This document shows positions 1 to 8,323 of a DNA stretch of 64,000 nt, one piece after another. Numbering within the stretch: the stretch's first letter is position 1; each line of letters opens with the position of its first letter. A model generated the notes under the pieces. That model was not told the origin of the DNA. It worked only from the letters and a program-made list of their open reading frames with translations, and ran no database searches. Both the position numbers and the translations under genes were made by a program. This DNA is from Pseudomonadota bacterium (GTDB lineage Bacteria; Pseudomonadota; Alphaproteobacteria; Acetobacterales; Acetobacteraceae): positions 1 to 64,000 of the forward strand of contig JAJZFB010000044.1 of NCBI GenBank assembly GCA_021805545.1. The letters run 5' to 3'.

Positions 1-797
1 TCGAGCGGCTGCACCGCATCGCCATCCACGGCGATCAGCTGCGTGGCAACCCTGCCGGTGTCGATCCAGAATGCGGTGGCGGTGGCGCCATTGATCAGCC
101 GCAGGCGTACACGCCCGCCGCGTTCCACACGCACGATCTGCGGATCGTCCAGCGTGCGGCCATTGGCGAGATAGGCGTCGAAATCAATATCATTGAGATC
201 CGGGCCGTTGCCCATGGCCATGCCACCCATCATGCCCATGCCGCCTTGGGTGCTGCCAGAGGTGAGGCTGGAGAGAATCTCCATCGGATCGCGGAAGGTG
301 AAGTCATGCAGCAGCAGCGTCACCTCCTGGGTATCGGCGCCGATATCCTCCGCTGTACGCACGATCAACGGCGCGGCCATGAGCTGCTGTTCTTGCAGAC
401 CGAGATGCGAATGCATCCAATGTGTGCCGGGGCGGGGCGCGTAGTCATAAGCCGCCGCAGTGCCGTTTGCGATGGGCTGCTCATAGCCGGTCATTGTCAC
501 GCCGTCCTGGGCGACAGGCGGCGTCTGGCCATGCCAGTGGATAATGGTTGGCTCACCGCACGCATTGTCCAGGGTAAAAGCAAAGCGTTCGCCCGGTGCC
601 AGCCGCGCGCCATCGAGACCGTCATCGCCTGCAATGGCGAACATGGAAGCGGCTTTGCCGTTCACCTCGATCATGCGTTTGGTGGCACGCAGACGGCGCG
701 TTGGCGCCGCGAGGGCCGGGGTAGAGGGCAGCCAGGCCAGCGCGCCAGTGGCAGCGCCCGCCGTCAAAATCTGGCGGCGTGAAAAAATCCTCGGCAT
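1..797 (-). CDS. Multicopper oxidase, CopA/CueO type, Tat-exported (C-terminus off left edge)
   Basis: This frame is absent from the ORF track because its stop codon lies outside the window; I read it on the minus strand from the ATG at 797, which has a GAAGG ribosome site upstream. It opens with a twin-arginine signal (SRRQILTAGAATGALAWL, then an ALA cleavage site). The type-1/2/3 copper motifs HWHG and HSHLG follow, and a Met/Gly-rich loop (GGMGMMGGMAMGNG) around residues 165-180 resembles the methionine-rich segments of CueO/PcoA proteins. Family knowledge: periplasmic Cu(I) oxidation and detoxification. It lies 78 bp downstream of the Cys-rich exported protein and probably belongs to the same csoR transcript. 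The C-terminal HCH copper motif is not visible. Confidence 0.9.
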   Translation of the reverse strand, partial: MPRIFSRRQILTAGAATGALAWLPSTPALAAPTRRLRATKRMIEVNGKAASMFAIAGDDGLDGARLAPGERFAFTLDNACGEPTIIHWHGQTPPVAQDGVTMTGYEQPIANGTAAAYDYAPRPGTHWMHSHLGLQEQQLMAAPLIVRTAEDIGADTQEVTLLLHDFTFRDPMEILSSLTSGSTQGGMGMMGGMAMGNGPDLNDIDFDAYLANGRTLDDPQIVRVERGGRVRLRLINGATATAFWIDTGRVATQLIAVDGDAVQPL

Positions 798-875
798 TGT
801 CGATAACCTTCAGAATGGTCTGATATTGTTCAAAGGGCAAAGCCCTGAAGATAGGGCGGATGATCCCGCCAAAGG

Positions 876-1265
876 TTAAACGATGCGGCGCGGCGGCGGC
901 GCGGTGGGGCTGATTGTGCGGCCGGGCGGGAAGGATGCGGCGGGCAGCGGATAGATGGCACTGACCGCCTGACCAATGGTCAGGTTCGCCGAACTCCTGG
1001 GGAAGATTCCAGCCATGCCCGTGCCGAATGTGCAATTTGCGCCCTGGTCCGGGCAGCAGGGGCAGGCAGGTGATGGCCCGGTTTGAGTGGGTGCAGCCAG
1101 GGGCGAATTTGTGGTGATAACCTGCACGTGCGGCACGGCCGGACAAGGCGCCGTCGCCCATCCAGGCAATAATCCAAGCGAGAACACCAGCATAAGCGCA
1201 AGGGGTAGCCGGACAATGCCCCGCAGCAGCCATTTATGCGCCCGCAGTCCCCTGCTGTGCCGCAT
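876..1265 (-). CDS. Small Cys-rich exported protein of the copper operon
   Basis: The longer ORF-track start (1358) is inside csoR. The real start is one of two adjacent ATGs at 1268 and 1265; the first overlaps the csoR stop as ATGA, so translation is probably coupled. The protein (about 130 aa) has a basic N-terminus, a hydrophobic signal segment (LPLALMLVFSLGLLPGWATA) and then a short mature part with Cys clusters (PCPAVP, ACPCCPDQGANC) and a proline-rich tail. I do not recognise a named family; the position between csoR and a multicopper oxidase suggests a periplasmic copper-binding or sensing accessory, comparable in context to CopL-like proteins. Function is inferred from context only. 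Confidence 0.7.
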   Translation of the reverse strand: MRHSRGLRAHKWLLRGIVRLPLALMLVFSLGLLPGWATAPCPAVPHVQVITTNSPLAAPTQTGPSPACPCCPDQGANCTFGTGMAGIFPRSSANLTIGQAVSAIYPLPAASFPPGRTISPTAPPPRRIV

Positions 1266-1540
1266 CATCTGGTCATCCTCCCCAAGGTTTGCACCAACTC
1301 CTCCACCTTGTGGCGTTGATCCACCGCATCGCCGGATGCGAAGGCATCGGCCACGCAATGGTTGAGGTGATCACGTAGAATCTCTTCCTCAACCTTATGC
1401 AAAGCGGCGCGCATTGCACTGATCTGCGTCAAAAGATCGATGCAATAACGATTATCCTCGACCATGCGCAGCACGCCGCCAGCCTGGCCTTCGACCCGCT
1501 TCAACCGCTGGGTTACTTTCCGCCGTGTCGTGTCATGCAT
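1265..1540 (-). CDS. csoR: CsoR-family copper-sensing repressor
   Basis: A 91-residue protein from the ATG at 1540 (MHDTTRRKV); the longer track start would add a non-homologous N-terminus and run through the operator. It has the all-helical DUF156 fold signature (RLKRVEGQAGGVLRMVEDNR) and the Cu(I) ligand set of CsoR: Cys in DNRYC, then His and Cys in DHLNHC with H-x3-C spacing. Apo-CsoR represses and Cu(I) releases it from DNA. It is divergent from copA across a perfect 6-5-6 inverted repeat and heads a leftward operon with the Cys-rich protein and multicopper oxidase. The Cys-His-Cys set argues for copper rather than the nickel/cobalt or formaldehyde branches of the family. Confidence 0.92.
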   Translation of the reverse strand: MHDTTRRKVTQRLKRVEGQAGGVLRMVEDNRYCIDLLTQISAMRAALHKVEEEILRDHLNHCVADAFASGDAVDQRHKVEELVQTLGRMTR

Positions 1541-1552
1541 GGTGCCAGGCCC

Positions 1553-1580
1553 TTGATACAATACCCATGCAGGGTATATT
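1553..1580 (+). promoter_or_regulatory. copA promoter with CsoR operator in the spacer
   Basis: The inverted repeat ATACCC-ATGCA-GGGTAT at 1561-1577 matches the TACCC/GGGTA type of CsoR operator. It sits between a -35-like TTGATA (1553-1558) and a -10-like TATATT (1575-1580) with 16 bp spacing reading towards copA, so a bound repressor would block RNA polymerase. Because csoR starts at 1540 on the other strand, the same site can autoregulate csoR. The promoter boxes are my reading of the sequence and are not mapped. Confidence 0.75.
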
Positions 1581-1646
1581 GCCATGGAGATAAGCCCGCG
1601 GGCAAACCATTCAAGGGCTTGCCCGGCCAGTAATGGAGCCAGTCTC

Positions 1647-3986
1647 ATGTCTGAACATCAGCATCATGCCCATTACCCGGCCGCGCCTGCCCTGGGCGTG
1701 GAGAAGGATCCGGTCTGCGGCATGACCGTTGATCCCGCCTCATCCAAGCATCAGGTCACGCACCAGAGGCGGGTTTTCCATTTCTGCTCGAATGGCTGCC
1801 GCGAGAAATTCGTGGCGGATCCGGCGCGCTACATGGCGCCAGCCGTGGAGCCGCCCCCAGCGCCCGGCGGCACCATCTATACCTGCCCGATGCACCCGCA
1901 AATCCGGCAAGACCATCCCGGGGCCTGCCCGATCTGCGGCATGGCACTGGAACCCGTGGCCCCGACGGCCGAGGCCGGTGAAGGCCATGAATTGCTCAAC
2001 ATGAAGCAGCGTTTCTCGGTGGCTGCGGCGCTGACCGTGCCTGTTGTGGTGCTGGCAATGGGGGACCTCATTCCCGGCCTTGGCCCTGCAATGGCCCACG
2101 CGTTACCTCATAAAATATCGGCTTTCATCCAGCTCGTCCTGGCCACCCCCGTCGTACTGTGGGCAGGTTCCGTGTTCTTCGTGCGCGGCTGGTATTCGGT
2201 TTTACGGCGCAGCCTGAACATGTTCACGCTCATCGCCATGGGTACAGGCGCCGCCTATCTTTACAGCGTGCTAGCGGCCATGCTGCCGGGTATCTTCCCG
2301 GGGGGTTTTCGTGCCGCCGATGGAACAGTGGCCACTTATTTCGAAGCCGCTGCCACGATCACCGTTCTGGTTCTGCTGGGCCAGGTGCTGGAATTGCGCG
2401 CCCGGGAGCACACGGGTGGCGCCATCCGCGCTCTGCTCCGGCTGGCACCCAAGACCACCCGGCGTTTGCGGGAAGATGGCGGTGAGGACGAAATCCAGGT
2501 CGATCAGGTGGCAAAGGGTGACCGCCTGCGCATACGCCCCGGCGAGGCGGTGCCGGTGGATGGCGTGGTGCTGGAGGGCAGCAGCCAACTCGATGAGTCA
2601 ATGGTGACAGGCGAGGCAATGCCCGTCGCCAAAACCGTTGGCGCGGCCCTCATCGGCGGCACAATGAACGGCACCGGCGCCCTGGTGATGCAAGCCGAGA
2701 AAATCGGGGCCGAGACCATGCTGGCGCAGATTGTCACCATGGTCAGCGAGGCGCAACGCTCCCGTGCGCCGATCCAGCGGCTGGCCGACATCGCCGCCGG
2801 TTATTTCGTGCCGGCTGTCATTGCCGTGGCGCTGCTGGCTTTCGTGGGTTGGGCCATCTGGGGACCCGCACCATCACTCAGCTATGGGCTGCTGGCCGCC
2901 GTGTCGGTGCTTATCATCGCCTGCCCTTGCGCTCTGGGATTGGCAACGCCGATGTCCGTGCAGGTCGGTGTAGGCAAGGGCGCTGCGGCGGGCGTGCTGA
3001 TCAAATCCGCCGAGGCGCTGGAGCGCATGGAGCAGATCGACACGCTGGTCGTGGACAAAACGGGCACGCTGACCGAGGGCAAGCCGCGCGTCACACAAAT
3101 TGTGCCTGCACCGGGCTTCAGCGAGGGGGAGGTGTTGAAACTGGCCGCCGGGCTGGAGCGCGGCAGCGAACATCCGTTGGCGGCGGCCATCGTTCATGAA
3201 GCTGAGACGCGCAAGCTGACGCTCTCATCGCCAAAGGAGTTTGCATCCACGACCGGCCAGGGCGTGGCAGGCCTCATTGAGGGCCGGCGTGTGCAAGCCG
3301 GCAATTCGGCATTGTTGGCTGGAATGGATTTGAGCGCACTCACGCAACAAGCCGAGGAACTCCGCGCCAGCGGGGCCACCGCCTTGTTCGTGGCGGTGGA
3401 TGGGCAACCTGCTGGCGTGATTGCGATTGCCGATCCGGTCAAAACCAGCACCAAGGCGGCGCTGGAAGCGTTGCGGGGGGCAGGGGTGCGCATCGTCATG
3501 CTCACCGGAGATAACCGTCGCACCGCCGAGGCGATCGCGCGCCAGCTTGGCATTACTGACGTTGAAGCCGAGGTGCTGCCGGAGCAAAAACATGCGGTCA
3601 TTCAGCGCCTGCGCCGTGAAGGTCGTGTGGTGGCCATGGCGGGAGATGGGGTGAACGACGCTCCGGCTCTGGCCGCGGCGGATATCGGCATTGCCATGGG
3701 CACGGGCACCGATGTGGCAATGCAAAGCGCCGGTATAACCCTTGTGAAGGGTGATTTGGGCGGCATCGTGCGGGCCAAACGCCTGAGCCGCGCGATGATG
3801 CGCAATATCAGGCAAAATCTGGCCTTCGCCTTCATCTATAATGCAGCCGGCGTGCCCATTGCGGCCGGCGTTCTGTACCCCTGGTTTGGCATTTTGCTGA
3901 GCCCGGTTATTGGTGCGCTGGCGATGTCGCTCAGCTCCGTTTCGGTGGTCACGAATGCGCTGCGCTTACGCCGCTTGCAGCTATAG
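1647..3986 (+). CDS. copA: Cu(I)-exporting P1B-type ATPase with YHS and metal-binding N-terminal domains
   Basis: I use the ATG at 1647 ([11 protein letters not shown]), 779 aa; the track start at 1584 lies next to the promoter. Order of parts: a His-rich tip; a YHS domain (about 19-64, [11 protein letters not shown]); a heavy-metal-binding CPMHP...CPICGM segment (about 77-102) in place of the usual CxxC domains; eight predicted membrane segments; TGEAMP actuator loop; the CPC ion-channel motif (ACPCALG, about 424); DKTGTLT phosphorylation site (about 470); [10 protein letters not shown] hinge (about 666). Family role: ATP-driven export of Cu(I) from the cytoplasm. It is controlled by the adjacent CsoR site and is convergent with the rusticyanin-like gene 11 bp downstream. 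Confidence 0.96.
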   Translation: MSEHQHHAHYPAAPALGVEKDPVCGMTVDPASSKHQVTHQRRVFHFCSNGCREKFVADPARYMAPAVEPPPAPGGTIYTCPMHPQIRQDHPGACPICGMALEPVAPTAEAGEGHELLNMKQRFSVAAALTVPVVVLAMGDLIPGLGPAMAHALPHKISAFIQLVLATPVVLWAGSVFFVRGWYSVLRRSLNMFTLIAMGTGAAYLYSVLAAMLPGIFPGGFRAADGTVATYFEAAATITVLVLLGQVLELRAREHTGGAIRALLRLAPKTTRRLREDGGEDEIQVDQVAKGDRLRIRPGEAVPVDGVVLEGSSQLDESMVTGEAMPVAKTVGAALIGGTMNGTGALVMQAEKIGAETMLAQIVTMVSEAQRSRAPIQRLADIAAGYFVPAVIAVALLAFVGWAIWGPAPSLSYGLLAAVSVLIIACPCALGLATPMSVQVGVGKGAAAGVLIKSAEALERMEQIDTLVVDKTGTLTEGKPRVTQIVPAPGFSEGEVLKLAAGLERGSEHPLAAAIVHEAETRKLTLSSPKEFASTTGQGVAGLIEGRRVQAGNSALLAGMDLSALTQQAEELRASGATALFVAVDGQPAGVIAIADPVKTSTKAALEALRGAGVRIVMLTGDNRRTAEAIARQLGITDVEAEVLPEQKHAVIQRLRREGRVVAMAGDGVNDAPALAAADIGIAMGTGTDVAMQSAGITLVKGDLGGIVRAKRLSRAMMRNIRQNLAFAFIYNAAGVPIAAGVLYPWFGILLSPVIGALAMSLSSVSVVTNALRLRRLQL

Positions 3987-3997
3987 GGCTGAGCCTC

Positions 3998-4677
3998 TCA
4001 ATGCACGATAAACTTGCCGTACATGCCTTCCTCAGCATGCTGTGGGGCGGGACAGACATACCAATACTCATCTGATGCGCTGGCGATGAAGCTTTCGCCC
4101 AATGCCGCATATTGCGCTGTTTTTGCATCATCGCCGCTACGCCACGGCAGTTCCGGCATGGGCGGCACTTGAGGCGGACCAAGATACATCATGGACATGT
4201 ACGGATAGGGCGGCGGTGTCGTGGTGATAACCGCCGTGTGCTCCATGTTGTTGCCGTAATCCATGTTGAGCAGATTGAACTGCACGTTGGCACCATGCGG
4301 CACGATGATCGTGGGATTGGTAAGGCCATGCAGCTCGAACGTCTGGTCCTGATACCCTGGCTGCACGGCAACGAGGTTGATAACCACGTCACTGCCGGTG
4401 AAAGTAACACTATTGGCCTTGGCGTCCGCCACACCATGCGTGTCGCCGTATTGGATATAGCTCTGTGCTTCGGCGTAGCTGAGAATTTTGCCGCCCCAAC
4501 CGGCGGACACGGGGTAATTGCCCATGGCTCCGCCCATCATGCCGCCCCCATCATTCCGGGCCCCATGCCAAATCCGGGTCCCCAGCCCGGTCCAGGTTGC
4601 GCAAAGGCAGCCCCCGCAAACAGCGTGGCAGCGATGACGGCGGAGAGCATGACAGCGGGGTGATGGCGCTTGAACAT
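3998..4677 (-). pseudogene. Rusticyanin-like blue copper protein, frame broken in a G tract
   Basis: The C-terminal 165 residues are clearly a type-1 cupredoxin of the rusticyanin kind: the order FELHGLTNPTIIVPHGA, a His in NMEHTAV, and VCPAPQHAEEGMYGK with Cys, +5 His, +10 Met ligand spacing exactly as in rusticyanin. The matching signal peptide starts at the ATG at 4677 (MFKRHHPAVMLSAVIAATL..AFA), but in another frame; that frame stops soon after GMGPGMMGAA. The two join cleanly as MMGGGMMGG if one G is added to the five-base tract at 4545-4549. A strong GAGGAGG site lies about 10 bases before in-frame GTG codons at 4686/4689. It may be a true frameshift, a phase-variable tract or a sequencing error. 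The product would carry electrons or bind copper in the periplasm. Confidence 0.85.
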
Positions 4678-4763
4678 GCAGAGCACCACAGCATGACGTT
4701 CCTCCTCGTTTGGCATTGACCCGCGTCAAATCTGCGGCGCCGAGCCGCGCGGGCTTATGAAGA

Positions 4764-5168
4764 TCAGGCCTTTGCGGTGACGGCAATATCAGCGATCACG
4801 GACTTCAACTGGTCCCGCACTTTTTGCGCGACATCGCCAAGCGCGGGGTTATCGATCGCTTGCATCGAGGCTACGGGGTCGACCGCCGATACCTCAACCA
4901 TACCGTTGCCGTGGTCCTGTACGATAACATTACAGGGCAGCATCGTGCCGATCTTATCCTCGGCTTGCAGCGCCTTGTAGGCCATTTGCGGATTGCAGGC
5001 GCCGAGAATGCGATAAGGCCGGAAATCGACGCCCAGTTTTTCCTTCAAAGTCCCCTGCACGTCGATGGCTGTGAGCACGCCGAAGCCATGTTGCTTCAAA
5101 ACAGCTTTGGTTTGTTCCACGGCCTCTTCAAAGGGCAACCGTATGGTGGCCGAAAAATGGTAAGTCAT
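4764..5168 (-). CDS. DUF302 domain protein
   Basis: A 134-aa protein from the ATG at 5168 with GGAG at proper distance; the longer track start is upstream of that site. The whole length matches the DUF302 pattern: an N-terminal SATIRLPFEEAVEQTKAVLKQ, the central YRILGACNPQMAYKALQ, then GTMLPCNVIVQDHG with a conserved Cys. No signal peptide is seen, so it is probably cytoplasmic. DUF302 genes often sit beside metal and redox stress genes, and this one lies between a P-type H+-ATPase and a cupredoxin on the same strand. Biochemical function is unknown; heavy-metal or thiol chemistry is only a suggestion from the Cys and the context. Confidence 0.88.
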   Translation of the reverse strand: MTYHFSATIRLPFEEAVEQTKAVLKQHGFGVLTAIDVQGTLKEKLGVDFRPYRILGACNPQMAYKALQAEDKIGTMLPCNVIVQDHGNGMVEVSAVDPVASMQAIDNPALGDVAQKVRDQLKSVIADIAVTAKA

Positions 5169-5265
5169 GGGCGTTTCTCCGTTCTGTATCAGATGATGCC
5201 GTTCAGAGGCTGTTTTAGGATTCCGCGGTTGATCCCGGTCATGTCGGGCAAGGAAAGCGCAATGC

Positions 5266-7599
5266 TCATGCAATTCCCAGCCATTTGAAAAGAGGGGTTT
5301 TCACTGCATCGAACAGAATGGCGAACAGCGCCGCTGCCCCGGCGATTTCCGAGAGAAGCAGGGCGTTTAGCGGCGGTGTCAGCCAGCCGGTCAGCGCCAC
5401 AAGGGCGCCAATGCCAATATCCAGCGCGCTGGAGGCCAGCACCCAGCCGCCCGGCATGGATGACCACATCCGCCGGCGTTCGCGCACTGTGTAGACAGTG
5501 ATTTGGGCATCGATCACCATGGTGAAGAAGGCAAGCGTGCGAAGCGGTCCGATCTCCAGCTTCAGCTCAAAATGCCCGAAGGCCAGCACGCCGATGAGGA
5601 ATACTAGCTTGACCAGGCCGAGCAGCACCGCCGCCGCGCTGACCGGGCCGATCCGCCAGAGTTCTGGACGCGCGGATGGATGGGCGCGGTCGGTCGTGAG
5701 CGACATGGTCAGAAAATCGTTCACCACAAGCAGTAGCACCATCAACATGGGCGTCAGCACGGCGTGGCCGGTCATCAGCAGGCCGGCGGCAAGGAACAAC
5801 ACAAGCTCAATTTTTCGCAGCAGTGCGTTCATCGTATAGGTCAGGATGCGCTGAAACGTAGCCCGGCCTTCCTTGATCGCGGTCACGATCCCGCTGAGGC
5901 CCGGCTCGGTCAGCACCAGCCCCGCCGCTGTTTTCGCCACATCCGTGGCCGAGGACACAGCGATGCCAATTTGCGCCTGCCGCAGGGCGGGGGCATCGTT
6001 CGCGCCGTCACCGCACATGCCAACCGTATGGCCGCCTTTTTGGAAGGCTTTGACGAGGCGGTATTTGTCCTCGGGGAATACCCCGGCGAACACCGCGTAA
6101 TCGCCCGGCGCCACTTGGGCGGGAATGCCACCCGCCGGGCAAACGGCGCCGCCAATGCCAACGGCATGCGCGATGGGCCCTGCAGTGGACGCGGCATCAC
6201 CCGTTACCATCACCGTGGCAACACCGAGATGGGCCAGCTCGGCGATCAACTGTGCGGCATCCTCGCGCGGGCTGTCGCTCAACGCCACCAGCCCCGCGAG
6301 GCGCAGGGCGTTGGCCGGCCCGCAGGCAACGGCCAGCACACGATTGCCCTGGGCCGCAAGCTCATCGGCCAGGGCTGCCGCCTTTGGAAGCGGCACCGCC
6401 ATGGCTGCTATCGCCGCATAGGCGCCTTTCAGCACAACCCAGTCAGCACCTTCGCGCCATATCAACGCTTCAGAGGCTTTCCGTGCAGGGTCAAAGGGGA
6501 CGAAGCGGCGTACAGGCGGCAACACCGCTCCGCTTCCGGCGGCTTCCTGCCGAATCGCTGAATCCACGGCATCCTTACCAGCTTCGCTGCTGGCCGCGGC
6601 GGCCAGGGCCAGGATATCGGCCGGGCTGAAATCGTCGAAGGCGCGCACGGCGCTGACGCGGAGCTGGTTCTGGGTCAAGGTGCCGGTCTTGTCGGCGCAG
6701 AGCACGTCCATGGCCGCGGCCTCATGCACAGCGGAGAGGCGCGTGGGCAGTACGCCGCGCCGGACCAGGCGCTGCGCCCCGAGCGCGGTGGCAAGGGTGA
6801 AGGTGGCGGGCAGCGCGACCGGCACAGAGGCCAGAATGACGGTCAGGGTCAAAGAGATGAGGTGGGTTACCGGCATCTCGTGCGCGCGCGCATAGCCGAT
6901 CATCAGCAGCAGCGCGAAGCCATTGAACACGGCAAGGTTCCGCACCACGCGCAGAATCGCGGATTGTTCCGCGCTGGGTCCATGGGCAATGCGCACCAAT
7001 TCGGCGGCGCGGCCAGAATAAGTGCGCGCGCCAGTTGCCACCACGAGCGCCTCCGCTTCACCCCGGCGGACCATGGCGCCCGCATAGCTTGCCGCACCGG
7101 CGCTGGCTTCAACGGGCAACGATTCGCCGGTGATCATCGACTGATCGAGCAACACATTGCCTCCGGCGAGCCGCACATCCGCGGGTACTATGGCGCCAAG
7201 GGCTAATTTTACCAGATCGCCCGGCACGACCTCACGCGCCGGAAGCACGAGCCAGACGCCATCACGGCGGACCGAGGCCGTGAGCGCCAGGCGCGATTTG
7301 AGCGCGGCCAGCGCGGTATCGGCCCGTGCCTCCTGCACATAGGAGAGTGCCGCGTTGAACAGGAGGAGTCCGGCGATGACGGCGGCTTCGAGATAGGCGC
7401 CGGTAAGAGCCTGGAGCAGGACCGCCGCCTCCAGCATCCATGGCACCGGCGCCCAGAAATGGCCCAGCAACGCCACCAGCGGGTTACGCCTGGGTTCGGC
7501 AACTTCATTCGGGCCATGTTCCGCCAGCAGCCGGCGCGCCTCGGCGCTGGACAAGCCCTGCGAGAGGTTCGTGGGGGGAATAGAAGCATTTTTCAGCAT
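5266..7599 (-). CDS. Plasma-membrane-type proton-exporting P-type ATPase (P3A)
   Basis: From the ATG at 7599 (MLKNASIPPTN) it is 777 aa. It has a cation-ATPase N-terminal domain (GLSSAEARRLLAEHGPNEV), the TGESLPV actuator motif, CADKTGTLTQN (Asp about 302), a GDGANDAPALRQAQIGIAV hinge (about 529) and a C-terminal set of membrane helices. These wordings and the lack of CPC or N-terminal metal sites place it with fungal/plant PMA H+-ATPases. Role in the family: H+ export driven by ATP, useful for an acidophile. It lacks the long C-terminal autoinhibitory tail of eukaryotic versions. It faces a two-component system 67 bp away and is followed by DUF302 and the cupredoxin on the same strand. Confidence 0.92.
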   Translation of the reverse strand: MLKNASIPPTNLSQGLSSAEARRLLAEHGPNEVAEPRRNPLVALLGHFWAPVPWMLEAAVLLQALTGAYLEAAVIAGLLLFNAALSYVQEARADTALAALKSRLALTASVRRDGVWLVLPAREVVPGDLVKLALGAIVPADVRLAGGNVLLDQSMITGESLPVEASAGAASYAGAMVRRGEAEALVVATGARTYSGRAAELVRIAHGPSAEQSAILRVVRNLAVFNGFALLLMIGYARAHEMPVTHLISLTLTVILASVPVALPATFTLATALGAQRLVRRGVLPTRLSAVHEAAAMDVLCADKTGTLTQNQLRVSAVRAFDDFSPADILALAAAASSEAGKDAVDSAIRQEAAGSGAVLPPVRRFVPFDPARKASEALIWREGADWVVLKGAYAAIAAMAVPLPKAAALADELAAQGNRVLAVACGPANALRLAGLVALSDSPREDAAQLIAELAHLGVATVMVTGDAASTAGPIAHAVGIGGAVCPAGGIPAQVAPGDYAVFAGVFPEDKYRLVKAFQKGGHTVGMCGDGANDAPALRQAQIGIAVSSATDVAKTAAGLVLTEPGLSGIVTAIKEGRATFQRILTYTMNALLRKIELVLFLAAGLLMTGHAVLTPMLMVLLLVVNDFLTMSLTTDRAHPSARPELWRIGPVSAAAVLLGLVKLVFLIGVLAFGHFELKLEIGPLRTLAFFTMVIDAQITVYTVRERRRMWSSMPGGWVLASSALDIGIGALVALTGWLTPPLNALLLSEIAGAAALFAILFDAVKTPLFKWLGIA

Positions 7600-7666
7600 C
7601 ACAAGCCCGTTATGCTCCCAAATTACAGCCCTTGCCCAGCCTGCCGCCTTGGCACAAGCTTGGCGC

Positions 7667-8323
7667 ATGCGTGTGCTGCTGATCGAAGATGACGCCTTAA
7701 TCGGTAACGGCCTGGTCGCCGCGCTGAAATCCGCCGGTATGACGGTGGATTGGGTTCGTGACGGCCTCACCGCCCAGGAGGCGCTGCGCGGCACTGCCTA
7801 TGCCATCGCGCTGCTGGATCTTGGCCTGCCCGGCATGGATGGCTTGGCCGTGCTGAAAGCGGCGCGGCGGCAGGGGGTGGAGACGCCGGTACTCGTGGTC
7901 ACCGCCCGCGATGCGCTTGAGGACCGGGTTGCCGGGCTGGACCTCGGCGCCGATGATTACCTGGTGAAGCCGTTCGAGGTGCCCGAACTGCTGGCGCGCA
8001 TGCGCGCACTGATGCGCCGCCGCGCCGGCAGGGCGACGTCGCGATTGGAAACAAGAGAGGCGGCTCTTGATACCGGCACGCATGAATTTTCCCATGGCGG
8101 ACGTACGGAGCTTCTGCCCGCGCGGGAATACGCGCTGATGCAGGCGCTGATGGAGCGGCCTGGGCATATCCTCTCTCGCGCGCAGATCGAAGAGCGCCTC
8201 TATGGCTGGGGCGAAGAGGTGGAGAGTAACGCGGTGGAGGTGCTGATCCATTCCGTCCGCCGCAAATTCGGCAAGGGAGCCATTCTCAACATCCGCGGCG
8301 CCGGGTGGATGGTGCCAAAATGA
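7667..8323 (+). CDS. OmpR-family response regulator (QseB/PmrA-like)
   Basis: The ATG at 7667 (MRVLLIEDD) is used; the track adds 32 residues that overlap the divergent ATPase promoter. The receiver domain has the acidic pair EDD at 7-9, phosphorylated Asp51 in LLDLGLPGMDG, and the conserved Lys in YLVKPFE; a winged-helix DNA-binding domain follows (PAREYALMQALMERPGHILSR). Length, 218 aa, is normal. Its stop overlaps the kinase start (ATGA). Facing the H+-ATPase across 67 bp and leading into kinase, PepSY and COG4705 genes, it likely controls this acid or metal stress block; this is inferred from context. Confidence 0.93.
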   Translation: MRVLLIEDDALIGNGLVAALKSAGMTVDWVRDGLTAQEALRGTAYAIALLDLGLPGMDGLAVLKAARRQGVETPVLVVTARDALEDRVAGLDLGADDYLVKPFEVPELLARMRALMRRRAGRATSRLETREAALDTGTHEFSHGGRTELLPAREYALMQALMERPGHILSRAQIEERLYGWGEEVESNAVEVLIHSVRRKFGKGAILNIRGAGWMVPK

